Assembly (NCBI GenBank): GCA_015680685.1
Contig: MNCI01015850.1
Coordinates: forward strand, 178,323-242,322
DNA length: 64,000 bases
Direction of reading: 5' to 3'
DNA from: Gnetum montanum
Lineage: Eukaryota; Streptophyta; Gnetopsida; Gnetales; Gnetaceae
Of the stretch, positions 1-11,289 are shown piece by piece (the first letter of the stretch is position 1; each line of letters starts with the position of its first letter). Made by a program: the position numbers and the translations under genes. The notes under the pieces were generated by a model that had not been told where the DNA came from, ran no database searches, and was given only the letters and a program-made list of their open reading frames with translations.

Positions 1-271
1 AGGATTTTTTCACTTTCTTTTATTACTGATAAGTTGTATTTGCAATAAAAGTTAACACAGAGAAAGAAGTCCATCAAGTCAAGTTGTTCCTATCACTAAT
101 GGTCTTCAAGTAAATTTTCTTGTAACAACATTTTCTTAAGAGAATTTCTTAAGCAATAGTTACAAGTGTTAAATTGCCACATGTCTTGTGCTTAAGTTTC
201 CACTTTGATCATAGCATTTAATTCGTAAACCCATTTACAAGTTCTAGATTCAAAATCATGTAACCTTTAAC

Positions 272-418
272 AATAAGGTGTTAGCCTAGTAGTAAGACAC
301 TTTAGTTGGAAGTTTTAGGTCATGCGTTTGATTTCAATTGGCAATGTTTAGTTATATAAAGTTTTAATTAAATTATATACCTTAGGGTGTACCTATGTTT
401 CACTTATTTTGGGTTCCT
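272..418 (+). repeat. tRNA-like SINE-type repeat, copy A
   Basis: The head 'ttagcctagtagtaag' resembles an RNA polymerase III A box. About 35 bases on, 'gcgtttgattt' sits where a B box would be. The body that follows (aagttatataaagttttaatt, then a block ending in gggttcc) recurs in the other copies. tRNA-derived SINEs have this head-body layout. The B box is decayed and no target duplication was found here. Confidence 0.5.
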
Positions 419-420
419 TG

Positions 421-505
421 ATTTGGAATTTTTAGGTCATGCATTCAATTTCAATGAGCAATGTTAAGTTATATAAAGTTCTAATTAAATTATATACCTT
501 ATACT
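421..505 (+). repeat. tRNA-like SINE-type repeat, copy B (5'-truncated)
   Basis: This repeats the B-box-like region and body of copy A (taggtcatgcattcaattt, then gttatataaagttctaatt) but has no A-box head. It follows copy A directly, so it is either a truncated insertion or a partial tandem duplication of copy A. Confidence 0.45.
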
Positions 506-961
506 TTAAGTAAGTTTCTCGTATACTTTATACATTAATTTTTATAGAGATACACTAGGTATACAAATTTATTTTTAATAACACATGAGAGTATATGAGT
601 TGAGATCCTTCCAAGATCATCCCTTTGTTTAAATAAAATTTTGTTTCATATCTAACAAAGGTCTCAAGTTTAGTCCACATCAAGGGCACATTTATCTTTA
701 CATAAAACTTTAAACATAATCAAATATTCTAAGATACATTTTACATTTTTTAGATGAGAGAAATAAGAGTTTAAGCAATCGTGGAGTGTAATCTAACTTT
801 ACTATGTAAACTTTATTTGGAGGACTTTGTACCTAGATTCACTTGTTTTTGAAAATAAAAATAGCATGAGCACATTACTTTTCATAAATATCTATGGTCC
901 CACTAGTATCTTAAAGTGAACTGAATATAGAATTCTAATTTAATTTTGACGGAAAAAAAAC

Positions 962-1150
962 TTGTTATTACTTTACCTAGTGGTAATACTTTTGATTTGC
1001 AAGCTCCAAGCCTTGGGTTCAATTATAATGGAGAACACTATGTTATATATCTAATTGAACTATATTGTAATTATTTAGGGGTTCCAACACTCTAAAAATT
1101 TCTAATTTAACTATATATCTTAAAGTGTACATAATTTTGGAGTACCAACA
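962..1150 (+). repeat. tRNA-like SINE-type repeat, copy C
   Basis: An A-box-like 'acctagtggtaa' is followed by 'gggttcaatta', the best B-box match of the family (consensus GGTTCRANNCC). The 3' block has two attempts at the 'atatatcttaaagtgtac' motif, suggesting internal duplication. Strongly diverged. Confidence 0.45.
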
Positions 1151-1285
1151 CACACACACACTTACCCAGAAGAGAAAAAAAGATCACGGTAAGATGAATT
1201 AAATGGGAGAAATTATCAAATGAAATGTATATTAGCTTTTAAAAAATGCATACATATTATCATTGTACCAAATTTGAGTTTTAGC

Positions 1286-1424
1286 CTAGTGGTAAGACTC
1301 TTAATTTGAAAGCTCTAAGTCATGGATTCAGTTATAGCATGCAATGCTAAGTTATAAAATTCTAACTGGATTATATGTCTTAGGGTGTACCTATATTACA
1401 GTTATTTTAGGTTTCTAACACCCT
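1286..1424 (+). repeat. tRNA-like SINE-type repeat, copy D, with target duplication
   Basis: This copy is bracketed by a perfect 16-base direct repeat, 'aaatttgagttttagc', at 1270-1285 and 1425-1440. That is the size expected for a SINE target-site duplication. The last bases of the left copy overlap the usual head 'ttagcctagtgg', so the exact 5' end is uncertain by a few bases. An A-box-like head, a B-box-like 'ggattcagtta' and the family body are all present. Confidence 0.6.
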
Positions 1425-1540
1425 AAATTTGAGTTTTAGCATATAAGGATTATTTCTATGTGTAATTAAAGTCTCTCCAGCTCACCACTATTTAAATTAA
1501 ACATACAAAGCTTATCACTATTAGAGAAAAATAAAAAATA

Positions 1541-1691
1541 ATGAGGTGTTAACCTAGTGGTAGGAAAATTGACTTATGGTTTGATTCCAGTAGGTAATGC
1601 TAAGTTATATAAAGTTTTAATTGGACAATATATCTTGGGGTGTACCTATATTAAATACATATATTTCATTTATTTCAGGTTCCAACATCCC
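1541..1691 (+). repeat. tRNA-like SINE-type repeat, copy E
   Basis: It starts 'atgaggtgttaacctagtgg' and ends 'ggttccaacatcccc', as other family members do. The region between A and B boxes is shortened. An 8-base direct repeat 'cactatta' lies at 1516-1523 and 1692-1699. It may be a target duplication, but the left copy is 17 bases outside the recognised head. Confidence 0.5.
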
Positions 1692-1864
1692 CACTATTAA
1701 ATAATATTATAATATGATTAAGAACATTGAAAAAGTCATCATGTTAAAGCATATAGAATACATTACCATGTCTATGAAACATCAACATTGGCTAAGTATA
1801 TCACCATTTAGAAAATTATAGTGCTACCATATAATGTATCATGACTTCATCATTGTGGTCACCA

Positions 1865-1938
1865 CCATATTCAACTAATGACATGACATCATTAAAATAC
1901 TCCATATTCAACTAAAGACATAAAATCATCAAAATACT
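1865..1938. repeat. 37-bp tandem duplication
   Basis: Two adjacent units at 1865-1901 and 1902-1938 both begin 'ccatattcaacta' and end 'aaaatact', with a few substitutions. Confidence 0.75.
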
Positions 1939-2065
1939 ATTTGAAAGTTCATAAAGTTCATCAAAATTTGATAATCATCATATGAAGCTCAAGAAAATCA
2001 TCAAAATACTATTTGAAAGTTCATGAAGATCATCAAAATTTTATAGTCATGATATGGAACTTGGT
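1922..2065. repeat. 72-bp tandem duplication
   Basis: Units at 1922-1993 and 1994-2065 both start 'aaaatcatcaaaatactatt' and stay alignable throughout. It overlaps the 37-bp duplication, so this is a locally slippage-prone stretch. Confidence 0.75.
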
Positions 2066-3271
2066 AAGGGAAGTGAAATAGAACATGAAACCATAAGCCT
2101 ATCTGAAGGACTTGAGCACTAACATTGATAACATCATATAATGATCTAAGAAAAAAATGTGAAAATAAAATCATTGTTCCAAGGACTGATATCATATAAC
2201 ATCAGCCTTTGCAATTTAGAATCACCATATTACATGATATGGTAATTCAAAAAGAAATAAGTGAGAAAATTAAAACAAAGGATAATCAATATATGACATT
2301 AGAAAATGATGTCATTGAGTGACTTTTAACTAAAGTTAATATGGCTATTATTTGAAAACATTTTTCATTCACATTATTATGGAAGTAATAAAACATTCAT
2401 ATGATAATTGAAAAAATCAAATAAGCTAAAATATCATTCATTTTAGTACTTAAATACCTTCAAAAAATTCCTTTTTGAGCTTTCGAAATGTAGAAAAAAA
2501 AATCAAATAACACTAAGATCACAACACTTATTACCCACATGAAGCACTAATCATACTCACTAAAAAAGAATAGAAGGCCAAAGTATCTAGTAAAATCAAA
2601 TACCCAATCCATGACCAAAAAAATAGAAACTAAACTAAGCAAATGTTAGAAAGAATAAGTTTAGTCAAGCAAAGAACATCCACAATAGTTAAGGAAAGTA
2701 CAATCCCACCAAAAATACTTTTGAACACATTATTTTTAAACAAAACACCTAGATCACCATTATATGATCAAAGCTCTCCCATTTTTTATCAAAACAATTT
2801 AAGCAACCATACAAAATGTAAGTAGCTAGTTAAAAAGTAGTAAGTCATACATAAAATACATAGTAGAGAGACAACTTGTTAGTCATACAATTCATAGAGA
2901 GAAGGAGATACTATAAATAGAATAATTTAGTAACATAACAATCACACATTATAGGCATGTAACACAAGGATGAATAGCTAAAAATAGTTTTAGATGAATA
3001 AAGAGGATTTTAGATATCTAGATTAGCAATTGAGAGTAATAGAAGAAGAGAGATCTGGAGCATTGGAAAATACTCAAGCAAGGATAGAGCTTGCAAGAAG
3101 TAAACTAAAGTAAAAAGCATATGGAAATTTAGTAAGGAGGTTGAGGGAATCATGTATTACAAGTAGTAGCAACATTTAAAGTAGGATAGACAAGCAACCA
3201 TAGCAAGTAGGATATTAGAAGAGAGAATGGAACAAAGTAAGAAGGATATCAAAACATTGTACTTTACTCAT

Positions 3272-3987
3272 TGATGAGTCCTGATATTGTGTGTCCGATA
3301 TCAAATACACAATATCAGATTGAATCCCTAACATTATACATGTGATGTCAGAGCCTGTCTTGTTGCCTATAAATAAGAGATAGGGGCACTTGGTTTTAGT
3401 AGTAATTTTTTAGTCATTTAGCCGAACTCTTGTAGTTTTTCTATTTTAGAGTTAGAATTATTTTTGAGTGCTCGCTATTGCATTTAATGCTATTTACTAT
3501 TATTTGATGCTTTCATTAGTTAATTAATGTTATTTCTATAGAATTATTAATTATCAACAAATTAGAACACTTAGCATGACCACTTCAAGCATATGTGGAA
3601 CACTTGGTAACCCAATAACGACTAGTGTTTGGTAATCCCAGTAGTGTTACACTAGTTCAAGATGTGTTCGGAGAGTGGGAATGGATGCTGGTGTTAGGAT
3701 TTGATTAAACATTAGAGTTACAAAAAGCCCATTATTTAACTAAATATTTCCATTTCACACACTTAGGAGACTAAGATAGAAAATATAAAAAACATAAAAA
3801 ATCATATACCTTAAGGCTACTTAACCATATAATTATGCCTTATAAGTAAGCTTGGAAAGACAACAACTACATAACTCATCCTCGTTTTGCATAGGTGCAT
3901 AAGCACTTAATCCTTGGAGTTCAACCAAATCACATGTGAACACTTGTATTCATATGTTTGGACATAGGGGTACCTTGCCGCTAATCA
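3272..3987 (+). repeat. 5' LTR of Element 1
   Basis: It begins TGATGAG and ends taatca just before the decayed primer site. A TATA-like tataaata lies at 3368-3375. It matches the 3' LTR from 14766 and lacks a block of about 120 bp that the 3' LTR has after 'gagtgc' (junction near 3472). A perfect 12-bp inverted repeat at 3281-3292/3307-3318 sits in U3; the 3' LTR has lost it. Confidence 0.8.
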
Positions 3988-4007
3988 TTGATGTTGTTGC
4001 CAAGGAT
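3988..4007 (+). other. Primer-binding site remnant of Element 1
   Basis: The bases 'ttgatgttgttgccaaggat' directly follow the LTR. They align with the clearer 'ttggcaccattgctagggac' type of Elements 2-4. This is the most decayed copy. Confidence 0.5.
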
Positions 4008-4123
4008 TTTGTTGTATGTCGGCTAAGTAGAACTTAGGAAATCCTTCCATCATTGGACCAAACCCTTAAGGTTAACTATTTTACATTCACCAAAAAAGGG
4101 TATCGCACACTGAGTAATCAATC

Positions 4124-6600
4124 ATGTCTCCTTCTTCTTATGAGAGTGCTTCACCAACTAAGTCTAATACCATGAACAATCAGAGGTAGGGTGCACAAGA
4201 TGATCCGCCAATGCCCCAATAGTTTTGCATGGTATACACTCATCCTAATGACTATGTACTAGACTTTATCTTTATCCTCAAATAGGATGAATGGCTATGA
4301 TGACATGATTTAGAAGGTAACATAGTGTTACCCCCCAATCACTCAATTTTGGGCATGCTTCTTCATGCTCTCACACGAATTGGTATAAAGCACTTATAAT
4401 CAGAGTACGTTGTGCATGAACAAGATTTGAGAAGTCATCGATCCATGGAGGTACAATGCCAAAGGGATCTACAATAGGAGAGACATTACGAATTCGTGAA
4501 GGGGAAGTGTTCTTAGGATGTCCCATATGTCCTAGGTAAAAACAATGGTGGTGAACTTGTCTTGGGAGGTTTTCCACAAAATGATGTTCCTCTCTTTATC
4601 TTTGGTCAAGGAGTTGGGTATCAGAATCTTTACTCAACTATTCATAACCCAAGTTCTAGCACCAATGGACACAAAGGGTCTGGAAAAGGAACATGAACAC
4701 ATGATAATAATAGACATCAAAATAGTAACTGTGATTGAGGCCATGACCATCAAAGAGACGGTGGCAGGCACCAATATGATGCCAGTCCTCCTTCCTCTTC
4801 ACCTTCATCATCATCTTCCTCCTCCTCTTCAGGATTTGAACGTAGTCGCAAAGGGCAAGACCATGAGGACAATGGTAGGTGAAATAGAAATCACCGTAAA
4901 AATAGTAGAGAAATGGGGAAAGGGCATTCCAAAGAGACACATCATGAAATAAGGGAGAGTAGGGAATAGCATAGGCATCATAGATACCATAGGAAACATG
5001 ATCACAATGAACCCCTACTCACCACTCAAATTATGTTAAATATAGCATAGGCTATTAGGATTCCAAAAAAGGCACTAGAAAGACAATAGGATCAAAAGAC
5101 TAGACATGAAAAACATCCCATGATTTGAAGGGGGATACAATGCTAATCCTCAAAACCATTTACAAGCATTCCATGATGCATGTGCCTTGTAAAATAGAGA
5201 AAAGAAGTGGCAATAGCTAAAATTGTTTCCACAGACATTAATCAAGAAAGTGAAAAGTTGGTACCAGTCCTTAGAACCAGAATCCAATTGTTGATGGAGT
5301 ACCATGTTGGAGCTATTTGACAATAAGTATAAAATGTACTCTTGAGTGTCCAACTTGCATAAGAAAATCCAAGGATGAAAATAAGGAGGACACAAACCCT
5401 TGGATGCTATCATTGGTTGATATTAATCATTATTGCATCTTTTCCCTAGCCATGGTTACTCACAAAAGGAACAACTACACCATCTCGTAGATGGGCTTAG
5501 GTATGAAACATGAAGAACCCTTGGGACTTATGCCCAAGGAAGGCTATCCTAGCTCAAAGCCCATCAAATACAAAGATTGTTGGAATGAGTTGCCAAGGAG
5601 GAAGATGAGTTGAGGAAAAGAGAAAGTGTGGAGGAGTATAACAGAGATTCTTCCCTCCAAAAGAAGGAAGTGAGATTTTTCAAAGATGAAGAAGAGTCAC
5701 CACTTGAAGATATGGTGAATAGAAAGACTTTGCCCATTCAAAAATTTTCATCAAAAGTATCAGTAAAGGTGGATCAAATGTGGAACTCCCTAGACAAAAA
5801 ATTTTCAACTCTCCTAAAATAGTAAAGGAGTCTAGAGAACAAAGTAGTGACCAAGAGAGAAGGAAAAAGAAAGAAGTTGTGTACACACATAATAAGGGTA
5901 AGGGCAAGCTTTCCATCATTGAAGAGGTTGTGGATTTAGACACAGACAATGATGGTAGATGTGAGATTTGCAAATATGACCATCCTAAGGGATGTTACCT
6001 AGTAGTGTCACATCTACAAGAGTTTGAGGTGTATGCACTAAACCCATAATTAAACAAATGACAAACACCTAGAATATTACCTTATCCTCAAGGTAACCCA
6101 TGGTAGTTCTACCAAACCTTGACATATTATCTAAGTGGAGCTCCACCATAATCAAATGAATAGTATCAATAGTGGAAACACCCACAGTCATGGGGAATGC
6201 CACTACCACATCAACAGTACCCTTACCGTCAACTTGACCCATACAGGTATTACATTCAGTATCTGATCTCTGCATGTGACTCAACTAATCATGATGCTCT
6301 TCAACCTTACTACTAGACCCCCAAGTGCTATAGAACTTCTTCTTCTTCTAAGGGTGATGGTCCACATATGCACTACCCTTCTCATCTATCTACATCTCTT
6401 CCACCCTCAGCTCCATTACCACCTGCTCCAACTATGCAGGGTGAGCTTCATGCCCAACCGTAGCAACGTAACGCTATAAGGGTTATCAATCTTCAACCTA
6501 CTATTGATTCAAACAATCGATTAAAGAGGAGACCATTCTTTAGAACCAATAGTCCAAACAAGTCCTTACAACCATAAGCAACTAATTATCCAAATGCCTC
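4124..6600 (+). pseudogene. gag of Element 1 (broken)
   Basis: Gag is the structural protein that packages element RNA. The likely start is ATG 4124 (MSPSSYES...). An N-terminal segment containing YTHPNDYVLDF is conserved in Elements 2-4. A serine-rich stretch lies at about 4783-4840. A zinc-knuckle-like CEICKYDHPKGC (CX2CX3HX3C) is encoded at 5960-5995, followed by a proline/glutamine-rich tail. There are many in-frame stops, often TAG where a related copy has CAG (for example after MNNQR near 4187), and several frameshifts. No product is expected. The gag-protease boundary is not marked; 6600 is approximate. Confidence 0.7.
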
Positions 6601-7079
6601 ATCATCATTTGAATCTTCAGAGCTTCCTTTGAACCAAAAATCATATTCAATGCACACTGTCATGTTGACTCATACCATCACTGATTGGATTAAAGTTAGT
6701 CATCTTCCTAGGAAATTCTTTGATCCAGGAACTCCTCTTATATATTTGCAAATATCTGGAAAAAAGACTTGTAAAGCTTTTTTGGATGCAGGTTCTAGTG
6801 TTAATTTGATCTCCCAGGAAATGTATAAAGCCTAGAGCCAACCTCCACTAAAGAAGACTAAAATTCATTTAGAGTTGGCCAACTAGTCCATCACTATTCC
6901 ATTGGGACTAGTGGAGGACATTTTTTGTAATGAGCCAANTAATAGTAATAAATTTACTGACCATATTTTTATGTATTATGATTAAATGTTTAAATACTTT
7001 ATGCACAAGAAATATGTTTTAAAATACACGCTGGGAATGTTTTAGAATAATAATAATAAATGATATATGGGAAAAAAAA

Positions 7080-7218
7080 CTATTTTCTGTTCTATTTCAA
7101 CAGAGATGTTGAGAAACGAGGTACAATGCTCTAAGGTGTAGCTCAAGANCTATTTTCTGTTCTATTTCAACAGAGATGTTGAGAAACGAGGTACAATGCT
7201 CTAAGGTGTAGCTCAAGA
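7080..7218. other. Assembly scar: identical 69-bp copies around one N
   Basis: Positions 7080-7148 and 7150-7218 are identical and separated by a single N at 7149. Everything around is highly diverged, so this looks like two contig ends that overlap but were joined with a gap base, not a biological duplication. Confidence 0.75.
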
Positions 7219-7809
7219 GCTAAAAAAGGTATGTTGAAATGTAAATTAATGTTCATATTGAGGAATTTGACTTATGAATCAAGTTGGAGGAACTTGACCA
7301 ATGAATTAGGGATACTTTGTGCAAACACTATAGCTTTATATTTTATTTTATCTAAATGTGATGCATTACTATTTTTAGTTTAAAACAGTAGAGTATAAGT
7401 ACCCTCTCTAGTGTTGTGGAAAGGTCATGTGATGACCTTTTAGGGCTCATAAGACGATGGAAAAATTCACATCAATGATGACCTAAAAAGGAAGGTGCCT
7501 TATTTGATTATGTATCTTGAATTTCCCTTGTCATTAATCTATTTGAACACTCTTTCCTTGCATCTTATGACAATTATGAATGATAAAGAGATAGAATTAT
7601 GTTAGAATGATTAAGAGAAATTGAACCTGAGATCTAGAAAAATTTGAATTCTAAAATATCAAAAATTGTTGATTTAGGAATTGAACTTGAAACCTATGAA
7701 TATACATAATTTATTAATTTTATTATAGTGATCATGTAGAGAATTGAACTCATGATCCATAATTGAAAAGAGAGAGAAAGAGAGAGATAACTTTAAGAAA
7801 AAAAGAAAG

Positions 7810-7940
7810 AAAAGAATACAAACAATCCCTAACTAGTCAGTTACAAGAAACCAAAGAAAAGAATACGAACAGCCCTCAATTAGTCAGTTACAAGAAACCA
7901 AAGAAAAGAATACGAATAGTCCCCAAGAAGTCAGTTACAT
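7810..7940. repeat. 47-bp tandem repeat, about 2.8 copies
   Basis: Units start 'aaaagaatac' at 7810, 7857 and 7904 and contain 'agtcagttaca'. The third is incomplete. They lie inside the solo-LTR-like insertion. Confidence 0.8.
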
Positions 7941-8301
7941 GAAAACATTCATTATCCCTTATTCCACTTACAAATAGGAAGAGGAGGAGAGGAAAAAGCA
8001 GGGAAGATATAAAAAAGGAAAAATTAACTTGGCAAAACACAAGAAAAAAAGTAGGATACATCAACAAGGAGTGTGGTTGTGAAGGGAGAGAATTTTTTTA
8101 CTACTACAAGAGATAGCAAAGAGAAAGAAAACAAGTGCAGCATAGCAATCCACTATTTGGATAATCCCTCCTAGTAAGCAAGAAACCTAAGCAAGGAGGT
8201 AAAATGATCCATCTTTGTTATGTTTGATAATGGCTAGCAAGGGTTGATTTTCTCACACTTTTCTCTTCTTTCTTGTCTAACCACCTTCGCAATGCGTGTA
8301 T

Positions 8302-8623
8302 GAAAATATCAAGATTATTGTTGTAAGCTTAGACTTATTTTTTTGAATCTCTCCATCCATCTTCTGCACTCTCATGTCTAAATGATTTGAATGAGAGTTG
8401 TTTTTGTAATGATTCAGAAACACCCATAATGATTTGGGGCATTTTTAGCAAAGGATTGCTAAGGAAAATATCAAGATTATTGTTGTAACCTTAGACTTAT
8501 TTTTTTTATCTCTCCACCCATCCTCTACACTCTCATGCCTGAAGGAGTGGGATGAGAGTTGTTTCTATAATGATTTAGAAACACCTATGATGATTTGGGT
8601 CATTTTTGATAAACGATTGCCAA
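8302..8623. repeat. 162-bp tandem duplication
   Basis: Both units (8302-8463 and 8464 to about 8623) begin 'gaaaatatcaagattattgt' and carry 'gatgagagttgttt' or 'aatgagagttgttt', then 'gaaacacc'. Substitutions are scattered, so the duplication is old. It is inside the solo-LTR-like insertion. Confidence 0.8.
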
Positions 8624-10139
8624 TAGGGGCTATGGATCCTTGATGTAAGGATTGGTACCACTAGCAGAAAGCGAGAGTATCCTTGGGTCCATCGATTATT
8701 GTGAATTGTTGAATTCTTAGATTTTGGTTGGAATTTGGTTGATAAACCGTCCCCTTTGAAATGCATAAATCTTGGATTTGGATCTCGAATTATACTTATT
8801 TTCTTCCTACACCTTCTCAAGTCTGAATTTAATATCTTTCTATAAGTTGATGGAGTGCGGGAAAACCTAGGATGTTAATTTATGGTTATGATCTAGCTAT
8901 TCTCTGCTATTGAATATATGAATTTCCTAATTAAATGATTACTGATAAAATGGTTACAAAAGTTAAATTTAGATCTTGTTTTTGTGTGTGGTTGGAAATT
9001 ATAAAATATTATTATGTGATTAAACAATTATGATATTATTATTTTATCTACTTATGTGGTCATTTCTTTGGTTTTCAAATGTGCAAGTGATCTTGATTAA
9101 ATATTTCTTTTTAGGTTGAATAATAAAAAATTTGATTTTTTTTATTTGATGAATCTTGCATAGATATTTTACTATGGCTATCTCTTTATAAAATTATCTC
9201 TTGATTCATAAAAATTAATATTGATTGACCTATTTCAGAGCTAGATCTAGGCATTATTGATTTTGTTTTAATTTTATAGGTTAATGTTAGTTTAATTGTT
9301 GTAGAAAGAAAGCCACCTAGGCATTTTCTTCTTTTAACTTTCTTCTTTTTAGGGGCCTTTGGATGCTAGCTCTTGCTCCCTATGAATGGGTATTACATTG
9401 TTACCACTGTTTGTGGGTGGTCATATCCAACTGATTTCCTAGTGGTCCAAGTCAACAACTACAAGGGGGACCTCCCAATCATAATGGAAAGAGCATGGCT
9501 AAGTATGATTGATGCATGCCTAGGAATATGTGATCTTTCCCTAGAGATATCACAAAAAAATGCATTTGAGAAGATCAAAAAGAAGAAAGTTCCATGCATC
9601 ACATATGATGACACAGGGTGCAATTGCATGTAGAAGTCTTGGTTTGTATAATGCTCAACATTGCCTACATGCGACCAATGTACACAAGTATCTGACATAC
9701 AAAGATGACTGTATGTAGTAAACACAAGACACGAAGGCACCCAATGGCTAACAGTTTACCTACAAAACAATTCAACTTTATGCATGGAGCCAACGGAGAG
9801 CTTGACTTGTGCCTATATCGATAACATAGATGCATTAGAGCAAGTCCATTGCCAACTTCCAAGTACTGACATCAAAGATATCAATTGGGGGAAGTTGGAA
9901 ATCCATGATGTGTTCAAGTAAGAGCTCCTTGAATTAAAATCATTACCCACTTGTATGGAGTATGCATTTCTCAAGAATGGAAAACTGGTAATCATTAATG
10001 CTAAGCTCACTCCTCAACAAAAAGAAGGACTACTAAAGATGATAAAAAAATGGTCAAAATCCTTTTCTTGGTCATATCAAAAATTAACCAAAATAGATCC
10101 TAGGATATGCTAATATAGAATTAATACTAACCCCTCTAT

Positions 10140-11275
10140 GAAACCTCAATGACAACCAAAAATACGACTGAACCTAAAGCCTAAGCAAGTAGTTGAGGAA
10201 AAAATTGAACAACTTCTGAAGGCTAGGTTCATCTACCCCATTGATAATAGTGAATGGGTTAGTTCATTAGTCATTATTCCTAAAAAAGGTAGTAAATGGA
10301 GTGTGTGTATAGACTTTAGGCTATTAAACATGGAAACATTTAAAGATCATTTCCCATTGTCATTCATTGACCAAGTCTTAGATACCATAGAACGACATTG
10401 TTATTAAATTTTTTTGGATGGTTACAGTGGGTACAATCAAATCCAAATAGCACCAGAAGACCAAGCCAAAACTACATTCAAAAGTCCATGGGGGACATTT
10501 GCATATAGACAGATGCTATTTGGCTTGTGCAATGCTCCAACAACATTTCAGCATTTGGTTCTTAGTATATTTCAGTAGCAAATAGGAAATGGTGTGGAGA
10601 TTTTTATAGAAGATTTATCCACCTACGAAGCAGACTTTGAACAAGCATTGGACTGATCAGAGCAAGTGCTGAAATGATGTATTGAAACCAACCTAAGGCA
10701 TAATTGGTAGAAAAGACACTTAATGGTCCAAGAGGGAATTGTATTAGGGCATCAAATTTCACAAACAGGGATAGAGGTAGATCCTAAAAAAATTAAAGTC
10801 ATCCAAGGAATCACTCATCAACCTGAAATTGTAAAAGATGTTTGATTATTCCTTGGACATGCTACCTATTATAGATGTTCCATTGAGAACTTTTCAAAGA
10901 TTGCAAAATCATTGGTAGAGTTAACGAAAAAGGAGATACCCTTTGAATGGACCAAGGAATGTGAGTTAGCTTTCCAAACCTTGAAGTAGAAGCTCATAGA
11001 AACACCCATTCTACAAGCTTTTGACTATTCCAAACCATTCCATATAATGACTTACACATTCAATATTGCTTTAGGAGCTGTACTTACATAGTTAGATGAC
11101 CCAAAACATCCCTATTACATCCACTATGCAAGTCAAAGCATTATTGGTGCACAACTCAACTATACCACAATAGAAAAGGAATTAATGGTCGTGGTGTTTG
11201 CACTGGAGAAATTCAAGCACTATGTATTAGGCCATAAGGTATTTGTACACGCAAATCATAGTTGATCTAGTTTCT
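10140..11275 (+). pseudogene. Reverse transcriptase and RNase H of Element 1 (broken)
   Basis: RT motifs are in order: VCIDFRLLNM, FPLSFIDQVLDT, FLDGYSGYNQIQIAPEDQ, LFGLCNAPTTFQ, then FIEDLSTY near 10600-10625. Elements 2 and 3 have FMDDFSTY, so a catalytic Asp is now Glu. RNase H follows from about 10985 with YYIHYASQSIIGAQLNYTT and EKELMVVVFALEKF. There are many stops. At LSIFQ* (about 10576) a TAG lies where CAG is expected, and Element 3 has a stop at the same position. The function would be copying element RNA into DNA and removing the RNA strand. Not functional. Confidence 0.85.
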
Positions 11276-11289
11276 TATGAATAAACCAA

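Larger units (their letters stand above)
1..3271. other. AT-rich non-coding region left of Element 1
   Basis: No gene is supported here. The reading frames are short and their translations have low complexity. The stretch holds five copies of a tRNA-like repeat between about 270 and 1700, and two small tandem duplications near 1865-2065. The part from about 2070 to 3271 shows nothing I recognise apart from A-rich sequence. Confidence 0.6.
6926..9397 (+). mobile_element. Solo-LTR-like insertion inside Element 1 protease
   Basis: The insert starts TGTAAT and ends ATTACA, a perfect 6-bp terminal inverted repeat of the LTR type (TG...CA). It is flanked by ttttt (6921-6925) and ttgtt (9398-9402), a 5-bp target duplication with one substitution. 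Removing it rejoins the protease reading. It has no coding domain, primer site or second LTR that I can find, so a solo LTR from an unidentified family is the best reading; a non-autonomous element is the alternative. It holds two internal tandem arrays and single N bases at 6939 and 7149. Strand is arbitrary. Confidence 0.65.
6601..9640 (+). pseudogene. Aspartic protease of Element 1, split by an insertion
   Basis: The protease would mature Gag-Pol. The first part (about 6635-6920) holds the active-site region LDAGSSVNLIS, with the Asp codon at 6785-6787. Elements 3, 4 and 5 have DSG here, so DAG is a changed residue. The second part resumes at about 9403 with the conserved (C)GWSYPTDFLVV and MERAWLSMIDA. 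Between them lies a 2.47-kb solo-LTR-like insertion (6926-9397). Stops are also present. Confidence 0.75.

Noticed and set aside
1284-1340. A real tRNA gene
   Set aside because: A- and B-box-like motifs are present, but no cloverleaf acceptor stem or anticodon arm can be formed by eye; multiple decayed copies fit a SINE.
4545-4952. 135-codon open frame, rich in His/Leu/Pro
   Set aside because: It is an alternative frame of the gag serine-rich region; the gag frame aligns with sister elements.
8302-8623. 162-bp duplication considered as a pair of short LTRs
   Set aside because: The copies are directly adjacent with nothing between them.
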